A stretch of 63,795 nucleotides of DNA from Oscillospiraceae bacterium (GTDB taxonomy: Bacteria > Bacillota > Clostridia > Oscillospirales > Oscillospiraceae). The stretch spans positions 1-63,795 of the forward strand of contig CACWIS010000007.1 of the NCBI GenBank assembly GCA_902761055.1, read 5' to 3'. Below, piece after piece: positions 52,525 through 60,781 of this stretch (its first letter is position 1; every line of letters begins with the position of its first letter). Made by a program: the position numbers and the translations under genes. The notes under the pieces are model-generated. The model made no database searches, had not been told where the DNA came from, and saw only the letters and a program-made list of their open reading frames with translations.

Positions 52525-52553
52525 ACTATAAATCGGTAAAGAGAAAAAGTCAA
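52525..52553 (-). promoter_or_regulatory. Promoter of the DUF819 gene
   Basis: On the minus strand TTGACT (52548-52553), 17 bases, TATAGT (52525-52530). The 400-base gap to the next gene holds this, the divergent Fe-S promoter and its leader. Confidence 0.75.
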
Positions 52554-52714
52554 GACGTAAACGCTTCTTTTGTCGAATCTGTCCGATCCTTTCGGCGGGG
52601 CGCATCAAAAAATCGGCGCTTCGCGCAGGGCGCGCGCCGAGACCTCCCCGCGGCGGGAAAAACGGCGGCGGAGCGGGAAAACGCGGGAAAAAGGCGGCCT
52701 TTTGCAAGAAATGC

Positions 52715-52743
52715 TTGCTTTCGGACGGGGCTTTTGATATGAT
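52715..52743 (+). promoter_or_regulatory. Promoter of the Fe-S scaffold/GGGtGRT operon
   Basis: TTGCTT (52715-52720), 17 bases, TATGAT (52738-52743). The predicted start lies near 52750. Confidence 0.6.
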
Positions 52744-52792
52744 GCGAGTGAAGGGAACAAAGCTCTCCCGGAACCCCCGGAACACCGGACAG

Positions 52793-52838
52793 AAGGCTGA
52801 TGACCCCTGCTTCCCGCAGAGGCATCAGCTTGATTTTT
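52793..52838 (+). terminator. Leader terminator before the Fe-S scaffold gene
   Basis: A bulged hairpin pairs AAG(G)CTGATG with CATCAGCTT, with an inner CCTGC/GCAG stem, followed by GATTTTTAA. It sits in the 5' leader, between the promoter and a CAGGAGG ribosome-binding site at 52841, so it should attenuate the operon. Upstream repeats of CCGGAAC (52769-52788) could form a competing structure. Confidence 0.65.
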
Positions 52839-52855
52839 AACAGGAGGAATGGCCT

Positions 52856-53548
52856 ATGATTTACACAGCAGAAGTCACGCATATGTGCCCCGTCGCCAAA
52901 GGCGCATACCACGGCCCCGCCCCGATCCCCGAAGAAGGAAAATGGGTACAGGCGAAACAGATCGGAGACATCTCCGGCTTCACCCACGGCATCGGCTGGT
53001 GCGCGCCGCAGCAGGGCGCCTGCAAGCTGACGCTCAACGTCAAGGACGGCATCATCCAGGAGGCGCTGGTCGAGACGATCGGCTGCTCCGGCATGACCCA
53101 CTCCGCGGCCATGGCCTCGGAGATCCTCATCGGCAAGACGCTGCTTGAGGCGCTCAACACCGACCTCGTGTGCGACGCGATCAACACCGCCATGCGCGAG
53201 CTGTTCCTGCAGATCGTCTACGGCCGTACGCAGAGCGCCTTCTCCGAGGGCGGCCTGCTCGTCGGCGCCTCGCTGGAGGATCTCGGCAAGGGCCTGCGCT
53301 CCCAGGTCGGCACGATGTTCGCCACCAAGGAGAAGGGACCGCGTTATCTGGAAATGACCGAGGGCTACTGCTCCCGCATGGCGCTCAACGCCGAAGGCGA
53401 GATCATCGGCTATGAGTTTGTCAGCCTCGGCAAAATGATGGACTTCATCAAGGGCGGCATGGACGCCAACGAGGCGCTCAAAAAGGCGACCGGCCACTAC
53501 GGCCAGTGGGACGCCGCCGTGAAGTACATCGATCCGCGCAAGGAATAA
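52856..53548 (+). CDS. Iron-sulfur cluster assembly scaffold-like (NifU N-domain-type) protein
   Basis: 230 residues. The N-terminal half resembles the NifU/IscU scaffold fold, with candidate metal ligands C49 and C56 in IGWCAPQQGAC and C77 in ETIGCSGMTHS; an additional C11 sits in the THMCPV segment. The C-terminal 100 residues (after about 130) are an extension not found in IscU. It probably binds or transfers an Fe-S unit, but there are no suf or isc genes near. It is paired with the GGGtGRT gene 14 bases downstream. Confidence 0.75.
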   Translation: MIYTAEVTHMCPVAKGAYHGPAPIPEEGKWVQAKQIGDISGFTHGIGWCAPQQGACKLTLNVKDGIIQEALVETIGCSGMTHSAAMASEILIGKTLLEALNTDLVCDAINTAMRELFLQIVYGRTQSAFSEGGLLVGASLEDLGKGLRSQVGTMFATKEKGPRYLEMTEGYCSRMALNAEGEIIGYEFVSLGKMMDFIKGGMDANEALKKATGHYGQWDAAVKYIDPRKE

Positions 53549-53562
53549 GGGAGGTGCAGACG

Positions 53563-54561
53563 ATGGCATTATTTGAAAACTACGATCGCCGCATCGGCAA
53601 GATCAACGGCGTGCTCGCCGAGTACGGCATCGCTTCCGTCGAGGAGGCGCGCGAGATCTGCAAGGCCGCCGGCTTCGACCCCTACGAGATCGCCAAGGGC
53701 ATCCAGCCCATCTGCTTTGAAAACGTCTGCTGGGCCTACTGCGTCGGCGCGGCCATCGCCCTGAAAGCCGGGGCGAAAAACGCCGAGGAGGCCGCCCGCT
53801 ACATCGGCGTCGGCCTGCAGAGCTTCTGCATCGACGGCTCCGTCGCCGAGAGCCGCAAGGTCGGCATCGGCCACGGCAACCTCGCCGCGATGCTCCTGAG
53901 CGACGAGACCAAGTGCTTCGCCTTCCTCGCCGGCCATGAGTCCTTCGCCGCCGCCGAGGGCGCGATCGGCATCGTGCGCAACGCCAACAAGGTCCGCAAG
54001 CAGCCCCTGCGCGTCATCCTCAACGGCCTGGGCAAGGACGCGGCGCAGATCATCTCCCGCATCAACGGCTTCACCTACGTCCAGACCCAGTTCGACTACT
54101 TCAGCGGCGAGCTGAAGGTCGTCCGCGAGATCCGCTACTCCGAGGGCGAGCGCGCCAACGTGCGCTGCTACGGCGCGGACGACGTGCGCGAGGGCGTGGC
54201 CATCATGCACGCCGAAGGCGTCGACGTCTCCATCACCGGCAACTCCACCAACCCCACCCGCTTCCAGCACCCGGTCGCGGGCACCTACAAGAAGGAGTGC
54301 GTGGAGCAGGGCAAAAAGTACTTCTCCGTCGCCTCCGGCGGCGGTACCGGCCGCACGCTGCACCCGGACAACATGGCCGCCGGCCCCGCCTCCTACGGCA
54401 TGACCGACACGATGGGCCGCATGCACTCCGACGCCCAGTTTGCCGGCTCGTCCTCCGTCCCCGCGCACGTGGAGATGATGGGCTTCCTCGGCATGGGCAA
54501 CAACCCCATGGTCGGCGCGACGGTCGCCGTCGCCGTGGCCGTGCAGAACAGCCTCGGCTGA
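53563..54561 (+). CDS. GGGtGRT protein of unknown function (332 aa)
   Basis: The start at 53563 follows GGGAGGTGC. The namesake glycine-rich motif GGGTGRT is at 259-265, within SVASGGGTGRTLHPDNMAAG. The protein has eight or more cysteines (C33, C51, C57, C60, C89, C118, C202, C246) and an alternating helix/strand pattern, without a membrane segment. This family is normally encoded next to a NifU-like scaffold gene in anaerobic bacteria, and that is so here. The cysteines and partner suggest an Fe-S enzyme or carrier; its reaction is not known. Confidence 0.8.
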   Translation: MALFENYDRRIGKINGVLAEYGIASVEEAREICKAAGFDPYEIAKGIQPICFENVCWAYCVGAAIALKAGAKNAEEAARYIGVGLQSFCIDGSVAESRKVGIGHGNLAAMLLSDETKCFAFLAGHESFAAAEGAIGIVRNANKVRKQPLRVILNGLGKDAAQIISRINGFTYVQTQFDYFSGELKVVREIRYSEGERANVRCYGADDVREGVAIMHAEGVDVSITGNSTNPTRFQHPVAGTYKKECVEQGKKYFSVASGGGTGRTLHPDNMAAGPASYGMTDTMGRMHSDAQFAGSSSVPAHVEMMGFLGMGNNPMVGATVAVAVAVQNSLG

Positions 54562-54666
54562 GGGCGCGCATCGTCCGGGCGCGCTCCGCCCGGAGCCCTT
54601 TTTGAATCTCCCGCCCCGCCGCAGGCCTCTGTGCCTGCGGCGGTTTTCTCTTTGCGCCGCGACCCG

Positions 54667-54695
54667 TTGCATCACGGCCGTTTATCGGTTATAAT
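54667..54695 (+). promoter_or_regulatory. Promoter of the flavodoxin gene
   Basis: TTGCAT (54667-54672), 17 bases, TATAAT (54690-54695). Confidence 0.75.
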
Positions 54696-54726
54696 CCGGA
54701 TATACAGGAACGGGGAGGAGACGAAC

Positions 54727-55179
54727 ATGAAGACCTTGATCGTATATTTCAGCGCCGAGCGCGGCACGACGGCCCGCGCCGCAAAGGAAGCGGCGGAGGC
54801 GCTGGGCGCGGAGCTTTACGCCATCACGCCGGAGAAGCCCTACACGGCGGCGGATCTGAACTGGAGAAACCCGCTGGCCCGCTGCAACCGGGAGTTCATG
54901 GCAAAGAAGGACGTGCCGGTGAGCGGACGGATCGAGAACTTTGCCGATTACGAGAGCGTGCTGATCGGATTCCCGATCTGGTACGGCTGCGCGCCGCTGG
55001 TCGTGAGCAGCTTCTGCAAGGGCTATGACTGGTCGGGCAAGAAGGTCGCGGCCTTCGCCACCTCGGGCGGAAGCGGCATCGGCAAGACGGCGGAGAAGCT
55101 GCGGCCCTTCCTGCCCGGCGCCGATTTCAAAGGCGCGAAGCTGGTGTACAGCGGCGCCGAAGCGGCCGGGCTTCTTTGA
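54727..55179 (+). CDS. Flavodoxin-family protein (150 aa)
   Basis: A GGGGAGGAG site precedes the ATG. FMN-binding phosphate loop SAERGTTARAA (residues 9-19), followed by VLIGFPIWYGCAP and ATSGGSGIGKT, place it in the flavodoxin-like fold (flavodoxin_4 type). It likely carries one or two electrons or reduces a small substrate with FMN. Monocistronic. Confidence 0.88.
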   Translation: MKTLIVYFSAERGTTARAAKEAAEALGAELYAITPEKPYTAADLNWRNPLARCNREFMAKKDVPVSGRIENFADYESVLIGFPIWYGCAPLVVSSFCKGYDWSGKKVAAFATSGGSGIGKTAEKLRPFLPGADFKGAKLVYSGAEAAGLL

Positions 55180-55260
55180 AAAAGAGCTTCGGGCACAGCG
55201 GCAGGCACGGCTTCCGACCCGGCCTGCCGGACTTCGTTGACGCAATGACCGGATAAGCAC

Positions 55261-55292
55261 GCGAGACGGCGGGAGAGATCCCGCCGTCTCGC
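55261..55292 (+). other. GC-rich hairpin after the flavodoxin gene
   Basis: A perfect 13-bp stem GCGAGACGGCGGG with a six-base loop, without a T-run; probably an imperfect terminator. The rest of the 344-base gap holds the next gene's promoter and leader. Confidence 0.55.
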
Positions 55293-55391
55293 GCTGTCCC
55301 CACAGTATTTGCAAAAGATTGTCAAGTGATTACAAAACACAATATATAGTGTGAAGATTTCTTAAAACTCCGGCTGAAAACGCAAAATATA

Positions 55392-55420
55392 TTGCAATAG
55401 CGGCGTTTTGATGCTACAAT
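55392..55420 (+). promoter_or_regulatory. Promoter of the surface-protein gene
   Basis: TTGCAA (55392-55397), 17 bases, TACAAT (55415-55420); the gene follows after a leader of about 100 nt. Confidence 0.6.
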
Positions 55421-55438
55421 CCTATGTTAGGAAAGTAG

Positions 55439-55509
55439 GCGCATCGACGCGCGGGAAGGACGCGTTCCCCCATGCGCGGAGGGCGTTTCAACAGGCGGGA
55501 GCCTGTTGA
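55439..55509 (+). promoter_or_regulatory. Structured 5' leader touching the ribosome-binding site
   Basis: A first hairpin is closed by GCGCAT (55439-55444) with ATGCGC (55472-55477) and contains an inner GGGAA/TTCCC pair. A second hairpin (TCAACAGGC, loop GGGA, GCCTGTTGA, 55488-55509) ends within the GAGGAGG site. Folding would occlude translation, suggesting a regulated leader. No known riboswitch consensus was recognised. Confidence 0.5.
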
Positions 55510-55522
55510 GGAGGAAGAATCT

Positions 55523-58500
55523 GTGAAGCTGAAAAAAGCTTTGAGTTTCATATTATGCGCGCTGCTGGTCGCGTCGCTCGCACCGGCCGCCGTCTTCGCG
55601 GCGAACGGAGCGAATCCGCAGAGCCGGGGGGGCGTCTGGGCCTCCGTGACCCTTACGGGCGCGGCGGACAAGGTGCTCTTCTCGGGCGACGGCGCGGTCG
55701 AGAGCCAGATCCTCGCCCCGAACGAGCTGACCGAGCCGCGCTACTGCCCGGTCGAGGGCGCGTTCTACGACGTCGGGAGCAATACGCTGACGCTTTCGAA
55801 CTTCGCCGGGGAAGGCGTCGTGCTCAATCTGACGATGATGGGCGCGGACTTCCGGCTGCGCCTTGTCGGCAGCAGCACGCTCACGGCCATCCGTTCGGAG
55901 TCGCTGGGCTACGGCGGCTCGATCTGCGTCTGCGGCGACGGCTCGCTCACCGTAACGAATCCGGACGGCACGGCGATCTGCATCGACGCCGACGGCGCGG
56001 CGGACTGCCTGCGCGTTGAGGCGCAGGCAAGGCTGACGGCTTCCTCGTCCGTCGGCGGGGCGGTCCGCGTCGTGAACTCCGCGCTCGGCACGGGAGCGAT
56101 CCAGTTCGACACCGCGACGCCCGACGTCGCGGTCTGGGACAGCTCCGCGCCGCTGACGGACCGTTATACGAGCGACGGCGCGCTCATCGACGTGTGCACG
56201 CTCGCGGGGAGCGACGGGCTCTTCGGCCTGGAGGCGACGATCGACGAGGCTTCGGAGAGCCTGGTATACAACCTCTACCGCCTCAACGGGACCGACGCTT
56301 ACGGCGACTATCTCGCCGAGCTCGTCGAGACGGGCGTGACGGACCTCTCGCCCTACTCGCCGGCGTTCTCGGCGCACGACGTTTCGCTCTATGAAAACGG
56401 AGCGGACGACCCCGCGCCGCGCATCCGCTTCGCACGCTTCTCGCTCAACGCATACGGCTCCGATGAAAAGGGGAGCGTCAGCATCACGCCGGCCGCCGTG
56501 GGGCGCGGCGGCAGCGCGACGGTGAGCGTCCGGCCCGCCGAGGGCTGCAAGCTCAAGTCGCTGACGATCAACGGCACGCCGGTGCAGCCGGTCGACGGCC
56601 TTTATACGATCGGCTTCGTGACGGGCGATATCAACGCCGAGGCGGTCTTTTCCGAGGCGGCGCCCGCGGCCATCCGCGTCGATGCGCCCGCGCTGACGGA
56701 TTACACCGTCCCCGCGGACGGAGCCGCCGACTTTTTCAGCGCGCCCTTCACGGCCACGGTCACGGACGGCGGCGGCGACGCCGTCGGCATCACGATCGAC
56801 TGGAGCATCAGCCCGCACACCGGGGGCGTCTCGATCGGCTCCGACGGCCGCGTGCGCATCGCCAACGAGGCCAAGAGCGCGATGAGCGAGCCGATCCGCT
56901 ATACGGTAACGGCCGCGGCGGAGGGCACCGAGCTTGTCGACAGCACGAAGAGCTTTACGGTCTCGCGCATGGCGCACGCGCCCTACGCGGTGAAGCTGAT
57001 GCGCGCCAATCTGCCGCTGGAGGACGAGGATACCGTCCTGATCCCCGCCGCGGGCGGCACGACGGTCGCGGAATACCGCGGCGTGGTGCTCGACCCCTAC
57101 GGCGAGGTCGTCGACAGCGCCGTCGTCTGGTCCGCGGGCGACTGGCCGCTCGGCGTGCGGCGCGAGGGAAACACCGTGTACGTCGCCGACAACTGCGCCG
57201 CGGGCTCGACGCTTTCGCTGATGGCCGCGGCGGAGAGCGACGGAACGGCTGCGGCCATGCTCACGATCCGCTTCGCCGCAGCGCCCGAGCCGACCCCCGA
57301 GCCGACCTCGGAACCGACCCCGGAACCGACCCCGGAGCCGACTGTCATCAGCGGCGAGAGCGATCCGCAGATCGATTCCGTCCCGGCCGCGAGCGCCAAG
57401 GCACTCACGGATGAGATGGTCACGCTCGCCGCCGCGAGGCTGCCCTATACCGGGACGGCGCAGACGCCGGCGGTGACCGTCCGCGACGGAGAGACGACGC
57501 TGACAGAGAACACGGATTATACGCTCAATTACGCCGACAACGTCGAGATCGGCACGGCGACCGTCACGGTCACGGGCAGCGGCACGGCATACACCGGCAC
57601 GGTGAGCAAGCAGTTCCGGATCGTTGCGCTTGAGGTGAGCTGGCCGAGCGTCAGCGAGGCGGACGGCAAGGTCTATGGCGCGGCGCTCGAGGAGATCGTC
57701 TCGCTCTCCGGAGGCTCGGCTACCGCCGACGGCGAGACGGTGGAGGGCGGCTTCTCCGTCAAGAACGGCGAGAGCGTGCCCGACGTGGGCGGCAAGTACC
57801 GCCTGGTTTTCCGCAGCACGGACGGCGATCTGACAAAGGAGAGCGGCGAGTACACGCTCACAAAGCTGCAGCCCAAGCCGATCACGGCGGAAATGATCAC
57901 CGTCAGCCCCGCCGAGATCGCATACGATTACGGCGAGGAGCTCAAGCCGGCGGTCATCGTCCGTGACGGGAGCCGCACGCTGGAGAAGGACCTCGACTAT
58001 ACGCTCGGCGCTTACAGCAACAACACCGCGATCGGGACGGGCTCCGTCGCGGTCATGGGCACGGGCAACTACGGCGGCAGCGCGGCGGGCAGCTTCACGA
58101 TCACGCCGATCCCGGCGGAGGCGCTCGCTTCGGGCGTGCTGATCACGCCCTGCAGGCCGGAGGACGCAGGCATCACGCCGGCGCTCACGATCCGGCACGG
58201 CGAGCATACGCTGACGGACGGCACGGACTACGACGTGGTCTACAGCTACGACGTCGACAAAAAGACCGGCACGGCGAGCATCGTCTTCAAGGGGACCTAC
58301 AGCGGCTCCCTGGCAAAGGATTTCAACCTGCCGAACTACCTGATCGTCGAGGGCGCGGGCGGCAGCTGGTCGAAGAGCACCACGGTCAACCTGCGCTTCG
58401 CCGCGAACGGCGCGCTGGGCAAGTTCACGGGACTGACCGTCGACGGCAAGAAGGTCGACGCGAAGTATTACAGCACCGAGTCCGGCGGCACGATCGTGAA

Positions 58501-58750
58501 GATCAAGGCGGATTACCTCAAGGGTCTCACGGCCGGCAAGCACATCGTCGGCGTGCTCTATCCCGACGGCAAGGCGCTGGCGATCTTCTCGGTCACGGGC
58601 GTCGACCGGCGCGGCGTCCCGACCGGAGACGGCAACAACGCGGCGGTCTGGGTCGCGCTCATGGCCGCGAGCCTGATCGCGCTCGGAACGCTGGGCTGGC
58701 TGTTCTTCCGCGACCGGCGCGGGAAAAAGAAAAAGAAGAAAAAACGCTGA
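55523..58750 (+). CDS. Secreted, wall-anchored multidomain surface protein (1,075 aa)
   Basis: A GTG start at 55523 follows GAGGAGGAAG; a signal peptide precedes VFAANGANP. The N-terminal 220 residues are beta-helical-looking repeats (carbohydrate- or pectin-lyase-like, rich in GDG and LTLSN). A bacterial Ig-like domain follows (about 370-500), then a Pro-Thr-Glu linker (PEPTPEPTSEPT), and three Ig/MBG-type repeats (about 625-950, such as ADNVEIGTATVTVTG). The C-terminus has VPTGD, a hydrophobic helix and a poly-lysine tail, a variant sortase signal. It should be attached to peptidoglycan. Binding target unknown. Monocistronic. Confidence 0.8.
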   Translation: MKLKKALSFILCALLVASLAPAAVFAANGANPQSRGGVWASVTLTGAADKVLFSGDGAVESQILAPNELTEPRYCPVEGAFYDVGSNTLTLSNFAGEGVVLNLTMMGADFRLRLVGSSTLTAIRSESLGYGGSICVCGDGSLTVTNPDGTAICIDADGAADCLRVEAQARLTASSSVGGAVRVVNSALGTGAIQFDTATPDVAVWDSSAPLTDRYTSDGALIDVCTLAGSDGLFGLEATIDEASESLVYNLYRLNGTDAYGDYLAELVETGVTDLSPYSPAFSAHDVSLYENGADDPAPRIRFARFSLNAYGSDEKGSVSITPAAVGRGGSATVSVRPAEGCKLKSLTINGTPVQPVDGLYTIGFVTGDINAEAVFSEAAPAAIRVDAPALTDYTVPADGAADFFSAPFTATVTDGGGDAVGITIDWSISPHTGGVSIGSDGRVRIANEAKSAMSEPIRYTVTAAAEGTELVDSTKSFTVSRMAHAPYAVKLMRANLPLEDEDTVLIPAAGGTTVAEYRGVVLDPYGEVVDSAVVWSAGDWPLGVRREGNTVYVADNCAAGSTLSLMAAAESDGTAAAMLTIRFAAAPEPTPEPTSEPTPEPTPEPTVISGESDPQIDSVPAASAKALTDEMVTLAAARLPYTGTAQTPAVTVRDGETTLTENTDYTLNYADNVEIGTATVTVTGSGTAYTGTVSKQFRIVALEVSWPSVSEADGKVYGAALEEIVSLSGGSATADGETVEGGFSVKNGESVPDVGGKYRLVFRSTDGDLTKESGEYTLTKLQPKPITAEMITVSPAEIAYDYGEELKPAVIVRDGSRTLEKDLDYTLGAYSNNTAIGTGSVAVMGTGNYGGSAAGSFTITPIPAEALASGVLITPCRPEDAGITPALTIRHGEHTLTDGTDYDVVYSYDVDKKTGTASIVFKGTYSGSLAKDFNLPNYLIVEGAGGSWSKSTTVNLRFAANGALGKFTGLTVDGKKVDAKYYSTESGGTIVKIKADYLKGLTAGKHIVGVLYPDGKALAIFSVTGVDRRGVPTGDGNNAAVWVALMAASLIALGTLGWLFFRDRRGKKKKKKKR
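57287..57344 (+). repeat. Tandem Pro-Thr-Glu coding repeats
   Basis: Tandem units of about 12 bases encode repeated PEPT tetrapeptides (with one SEPT) in a linker of the surface protein. Codons vary between copies, but the pattern is prone to slippage. Confidence 0.75.
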
Positions 58751-58792
58751 AAAAAACAGGGGCGCGTGAGCAATCACGCGCCCCTGTTTTTT
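58751..58792. terminator. Bidirectional terminator between surface protein and NUDIX operon
   Basis: Stem AAAAAACAGGGGCGCGTGA with a perfect complement, loop GCAA, then TTTTTTC; A/T runs flank both sides. Confidence 0.9.
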
Positions 58793-58819
58793 CTTTCGGC
58801 GCCGCGCGGGCCGCGGGCG

Positions 58820-59299
58820 CTATCGCTGGTCGGTCACAAAGTGCTTGACGGTCTGCTCCGGATGCCGCAGCTCGTCGTTGAAGAAGAGCGGATAGAGCTT
58901 TCGCCCCTCCTCCGGCGCGACCCAGACGAGGAATTCCCCGCTGCCGTCCTCGGTGAAGCTCTCGCACACGGGCTCAAAGGACGCGGGCGTTTTCATGTAG
59001 AAATAGTAGCCCAGCTCGTAGATCACCTTGCCCATCTTTGCGACGCTGTCGCCGATGAAGTAATCCTCGGTCACAAAGCCGAGCCGGTCGATCTCCAGCG
59101 TGCGTCCCGTCTCCTCGCGCACCTCGCGCACGACGGCCTCCGCCGCCGTCTCGCCGAAGCGGACCCGGCCGCCGACGGAGTAGAGGTAGTCGGAACGCGG
59201 GTTCCCGGCCATCAGGAATTTCCCGTCCTTCATGATGATCGCGCCGGCGCGGATGTTGACGACGCCGCCCGCGACGTCGATGCACAGGTCGTTTCCCAT
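58820..59299 (-). CDS. NUDIX hydrolase (159 aa)
   Basis: The NUDIX box GETAAEAVVREVREETG fits GX5EX7REUXEEXGU with all acidic ligands. The start at 59299 follows AAGGAGG. It cleaves nucleoside diphosphate-linked compounds; substrate unknown. The N-terminus begins with RAGAIIMKDGKFLMAGN. Last gene of a five-gene minus-strand operon. Confidence 0.88.
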   Translation of the reverse strand: MGNDLCIDVAGGVVNIRAGAIIMKDGKFLMAGNPRSDYLYSVGGRVRFGETAAEAVVREVREETGRTLEIDRLGFVTEDYFIGDSVAKMGKVIYELGYYFYMKTPASFEPVCESFTEDGSGEFLVWVAPEEGRKLYPLFFNDELRHPEQTVKHFVTDQR

Positions 59300-59309
59300 G
59301 CGTTCCTCC

Positions 59310-59840
59310 TTACAGCTCGATCCAGTAGCGCTCGAGCATCTCTTCGTCATCCTCGTCCCAGACCGTGCTGTGGAATACGCCGCCGTTGGCGAGGATCGTG
59401 CGGCGGCTGGCCTCGTTGTCCACAGAACAGGAGATCATCACGCGCTCGAGCCCGAGGGCGCGCGCCTCGTCCAGCGCCATGGCGAGCATGCGCCGGGCAT
59501 AGCCCCTGCGGCGCTCGGACGGCCGCACGGAATAGCCGATGTGGCCGGCGATCCTCGCAAGATAATCGTTGAGATAATGGCGCAGCTGCAGCATGCCGAG
59601 CAGCTTCCCGTCGCTCTCGCGCACAAGGAGATACTGCGTGGCGAGGACCTTGCCCGCCGGCAGCGTGTCCGGGCTCTCGTAGCTCCGGACGTGCGCGAGC
59701 CAGTCGCGCCCGCTCTCGATGCGGCGCATCGGGCCGGTGCCGTCCATGCTGTCGCCCGATTCGAGAAACTCACGGCGGTAGTCCTCATATTGAGCGATGC
59801 TGCTCTCGTCGGGGCGCAGGAGAAAAAGCGTTTCTTCCAT
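59310..59840 (-). CDS. GNAT-family N-acetyltransferase (176 aa)
   Basis: The acetyl-CoA binding stretch IGYSVRPSERRRGYARRML fits the GNAT motif A (RxxGxG/A). Upstream strands and a later FHSTVWDEDDEEML lie in the acceptor region. The start at 59840 has AAAGGGAAGG upstream. It acetylates an amine of unknown identity. It lies 10 bases before the NUDIX gene. Confidence 0.85.
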   Translation of the reverse strand: MEETLFLLRPDESSIAQYEDYRREFLESGDSMDGTGPMRRIESGRDWLAHVRSYESPDTLPAGKVLATQYLLVRESDGKLLGMLQLRHYLNDYLARIAGHIGYSVRPSERRRGYARRMLAMALDEARALGLERVMISCSVDNEASRRTILANGGVFHSTVWDEDDEEMLERYWIEL

Positions 59841-59865
59841 GGAGATCCTTCCCTTTGCAAAGGCC

Positions 59866-60729
59866 TCAGTCCGAGCCGAGCAGGGCGACGAAGCAGTCGC
59901 GGACCCCCGCGTCGTCCCAGGGGAAATGCCGCGCCGCGTAGCCGCAGTCGCCGAGCAGGCCCGCACCGTTCTCGCCCGTCAGGCTCGAGAAAGCGGAGAC
60001 CGCGCCGTCGAGCTGCAGCTCGAAGAGCTCCCTGTCCTCGTCCGGGAGCGCCGCGAGGAAGTCCCGCACGCACGCGTCGACCTCGTCGGGCGTGATCCCG
60101 CTCTCGGCAAAGAAATCGGCCAGCTCGGCCGCGCAGGCCGCGGCAGAGAGAGAGCTGCCCGCCGTGCCGGGGAAATACCGGCCGCGCAGCGCGTCAAGCA
60201 GCGCGTTCAGCTCGGCGCGCTGCGCCTCCGAAGCCGGGAAAAGCAGCGCCGCCTCGGCGCTGAGCACGCTCTCGTCCGCGCCGTGGCCGAGCGAGAGCGA
60301 GAGCATGCGGCCCTCCGCTGCGTCGAAGCGCTCGATCACGCCCGCTTCGCCGTCGTTCCAGCGCAGCTGCGCGCCTCCCGCGCCTTCGGCGCGGCGCGTC
60401 CACTCGTAGTACATGCCGGAGATGTCCGCCGTTTCGGCGCTCCTCGCCGCGCGATAGCACCAGCTGAGCCCGTCGCGGCAATAGCCGAGCTGCGCCAGCG
60501 GGGTCTCGCCGTCGATGATGCTGTAGCTGATCTCCTCCGCGCCCTCCGGCGCGGCCATGTCCAGACCGAAGCGCTCCGCGATCTCCTCGCGCGAGCTCGC
60601 CTTGACGGGGTTCGGCAGACCGGCGAACTGCTCCGTGGGCTCCGCCGCGGGCGCGGCGGGCGCGCCGCAGCCGGCGAGCAGCGCGAGCGCGAGGAGCAGG
60701 GTCAGGATGATAGGCATCGTTTTTTTCAT
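59866..60729 (-). CDS. Hypothetical lipoprotein (287 aa)
   Basis: The ATG at 60729 lies six bases after GAAGGA and yields a signal peptide with lipobox ALLAGC (Cys21). After an Ala/Pro linker, the mature domain (about 35-287) has helical ends and a middle beta-rich segment, with few cysteines. No family is recognised. It lies between an Ldh-family enzyme and a GNAT gene in one operon. Confidence 0.75.
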   Translation of the reverse strand: MKKTMPIILTLLLALALLAGCGAPAAPAAEPTEQFAGLPNPVKASSREEIAERFGLDMAAPEGAEEISYSIIDGETPLAQLGYCRDGLSWCYRAARSAETADISGMYYEWTRRAEGAGGAQLRWNDGEAGVIERFDAAEGRMLSLSLGHGADESVLSAEAALLFPASEAQRAELNALLDALRGRYFPGTAGSSLSAAACAAELADFFAESGITPDEVDACVRDFLAALPDEDRELFELQLDGAVSAFSSLTGENGAGLLGDCGYAARHFPWDDAGVRDCFVALLGSD

Positions 60730-60781
60730 GTTCATTCCTTCTTTCCGGGTATTTGGACGCAGCGCGCGGCGTTTTGTTCCT

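Noticed and set aside
55421-55522. Leader of the surface-protein gene considered as a cyclic-di-GMP riboswitch
   Set aside because: The conserved GGMP-I and -II core sequences are absent; only generic hairpins are visible.
55553-58777. Minus-strand frame of about 1,070 codons opposite the surface-protein gene
   Set aside because: Arg/Ala/Asp-rich shadow without start signal or domain; the plus strand has signal peptide, repeats and a wall-anchor tail.
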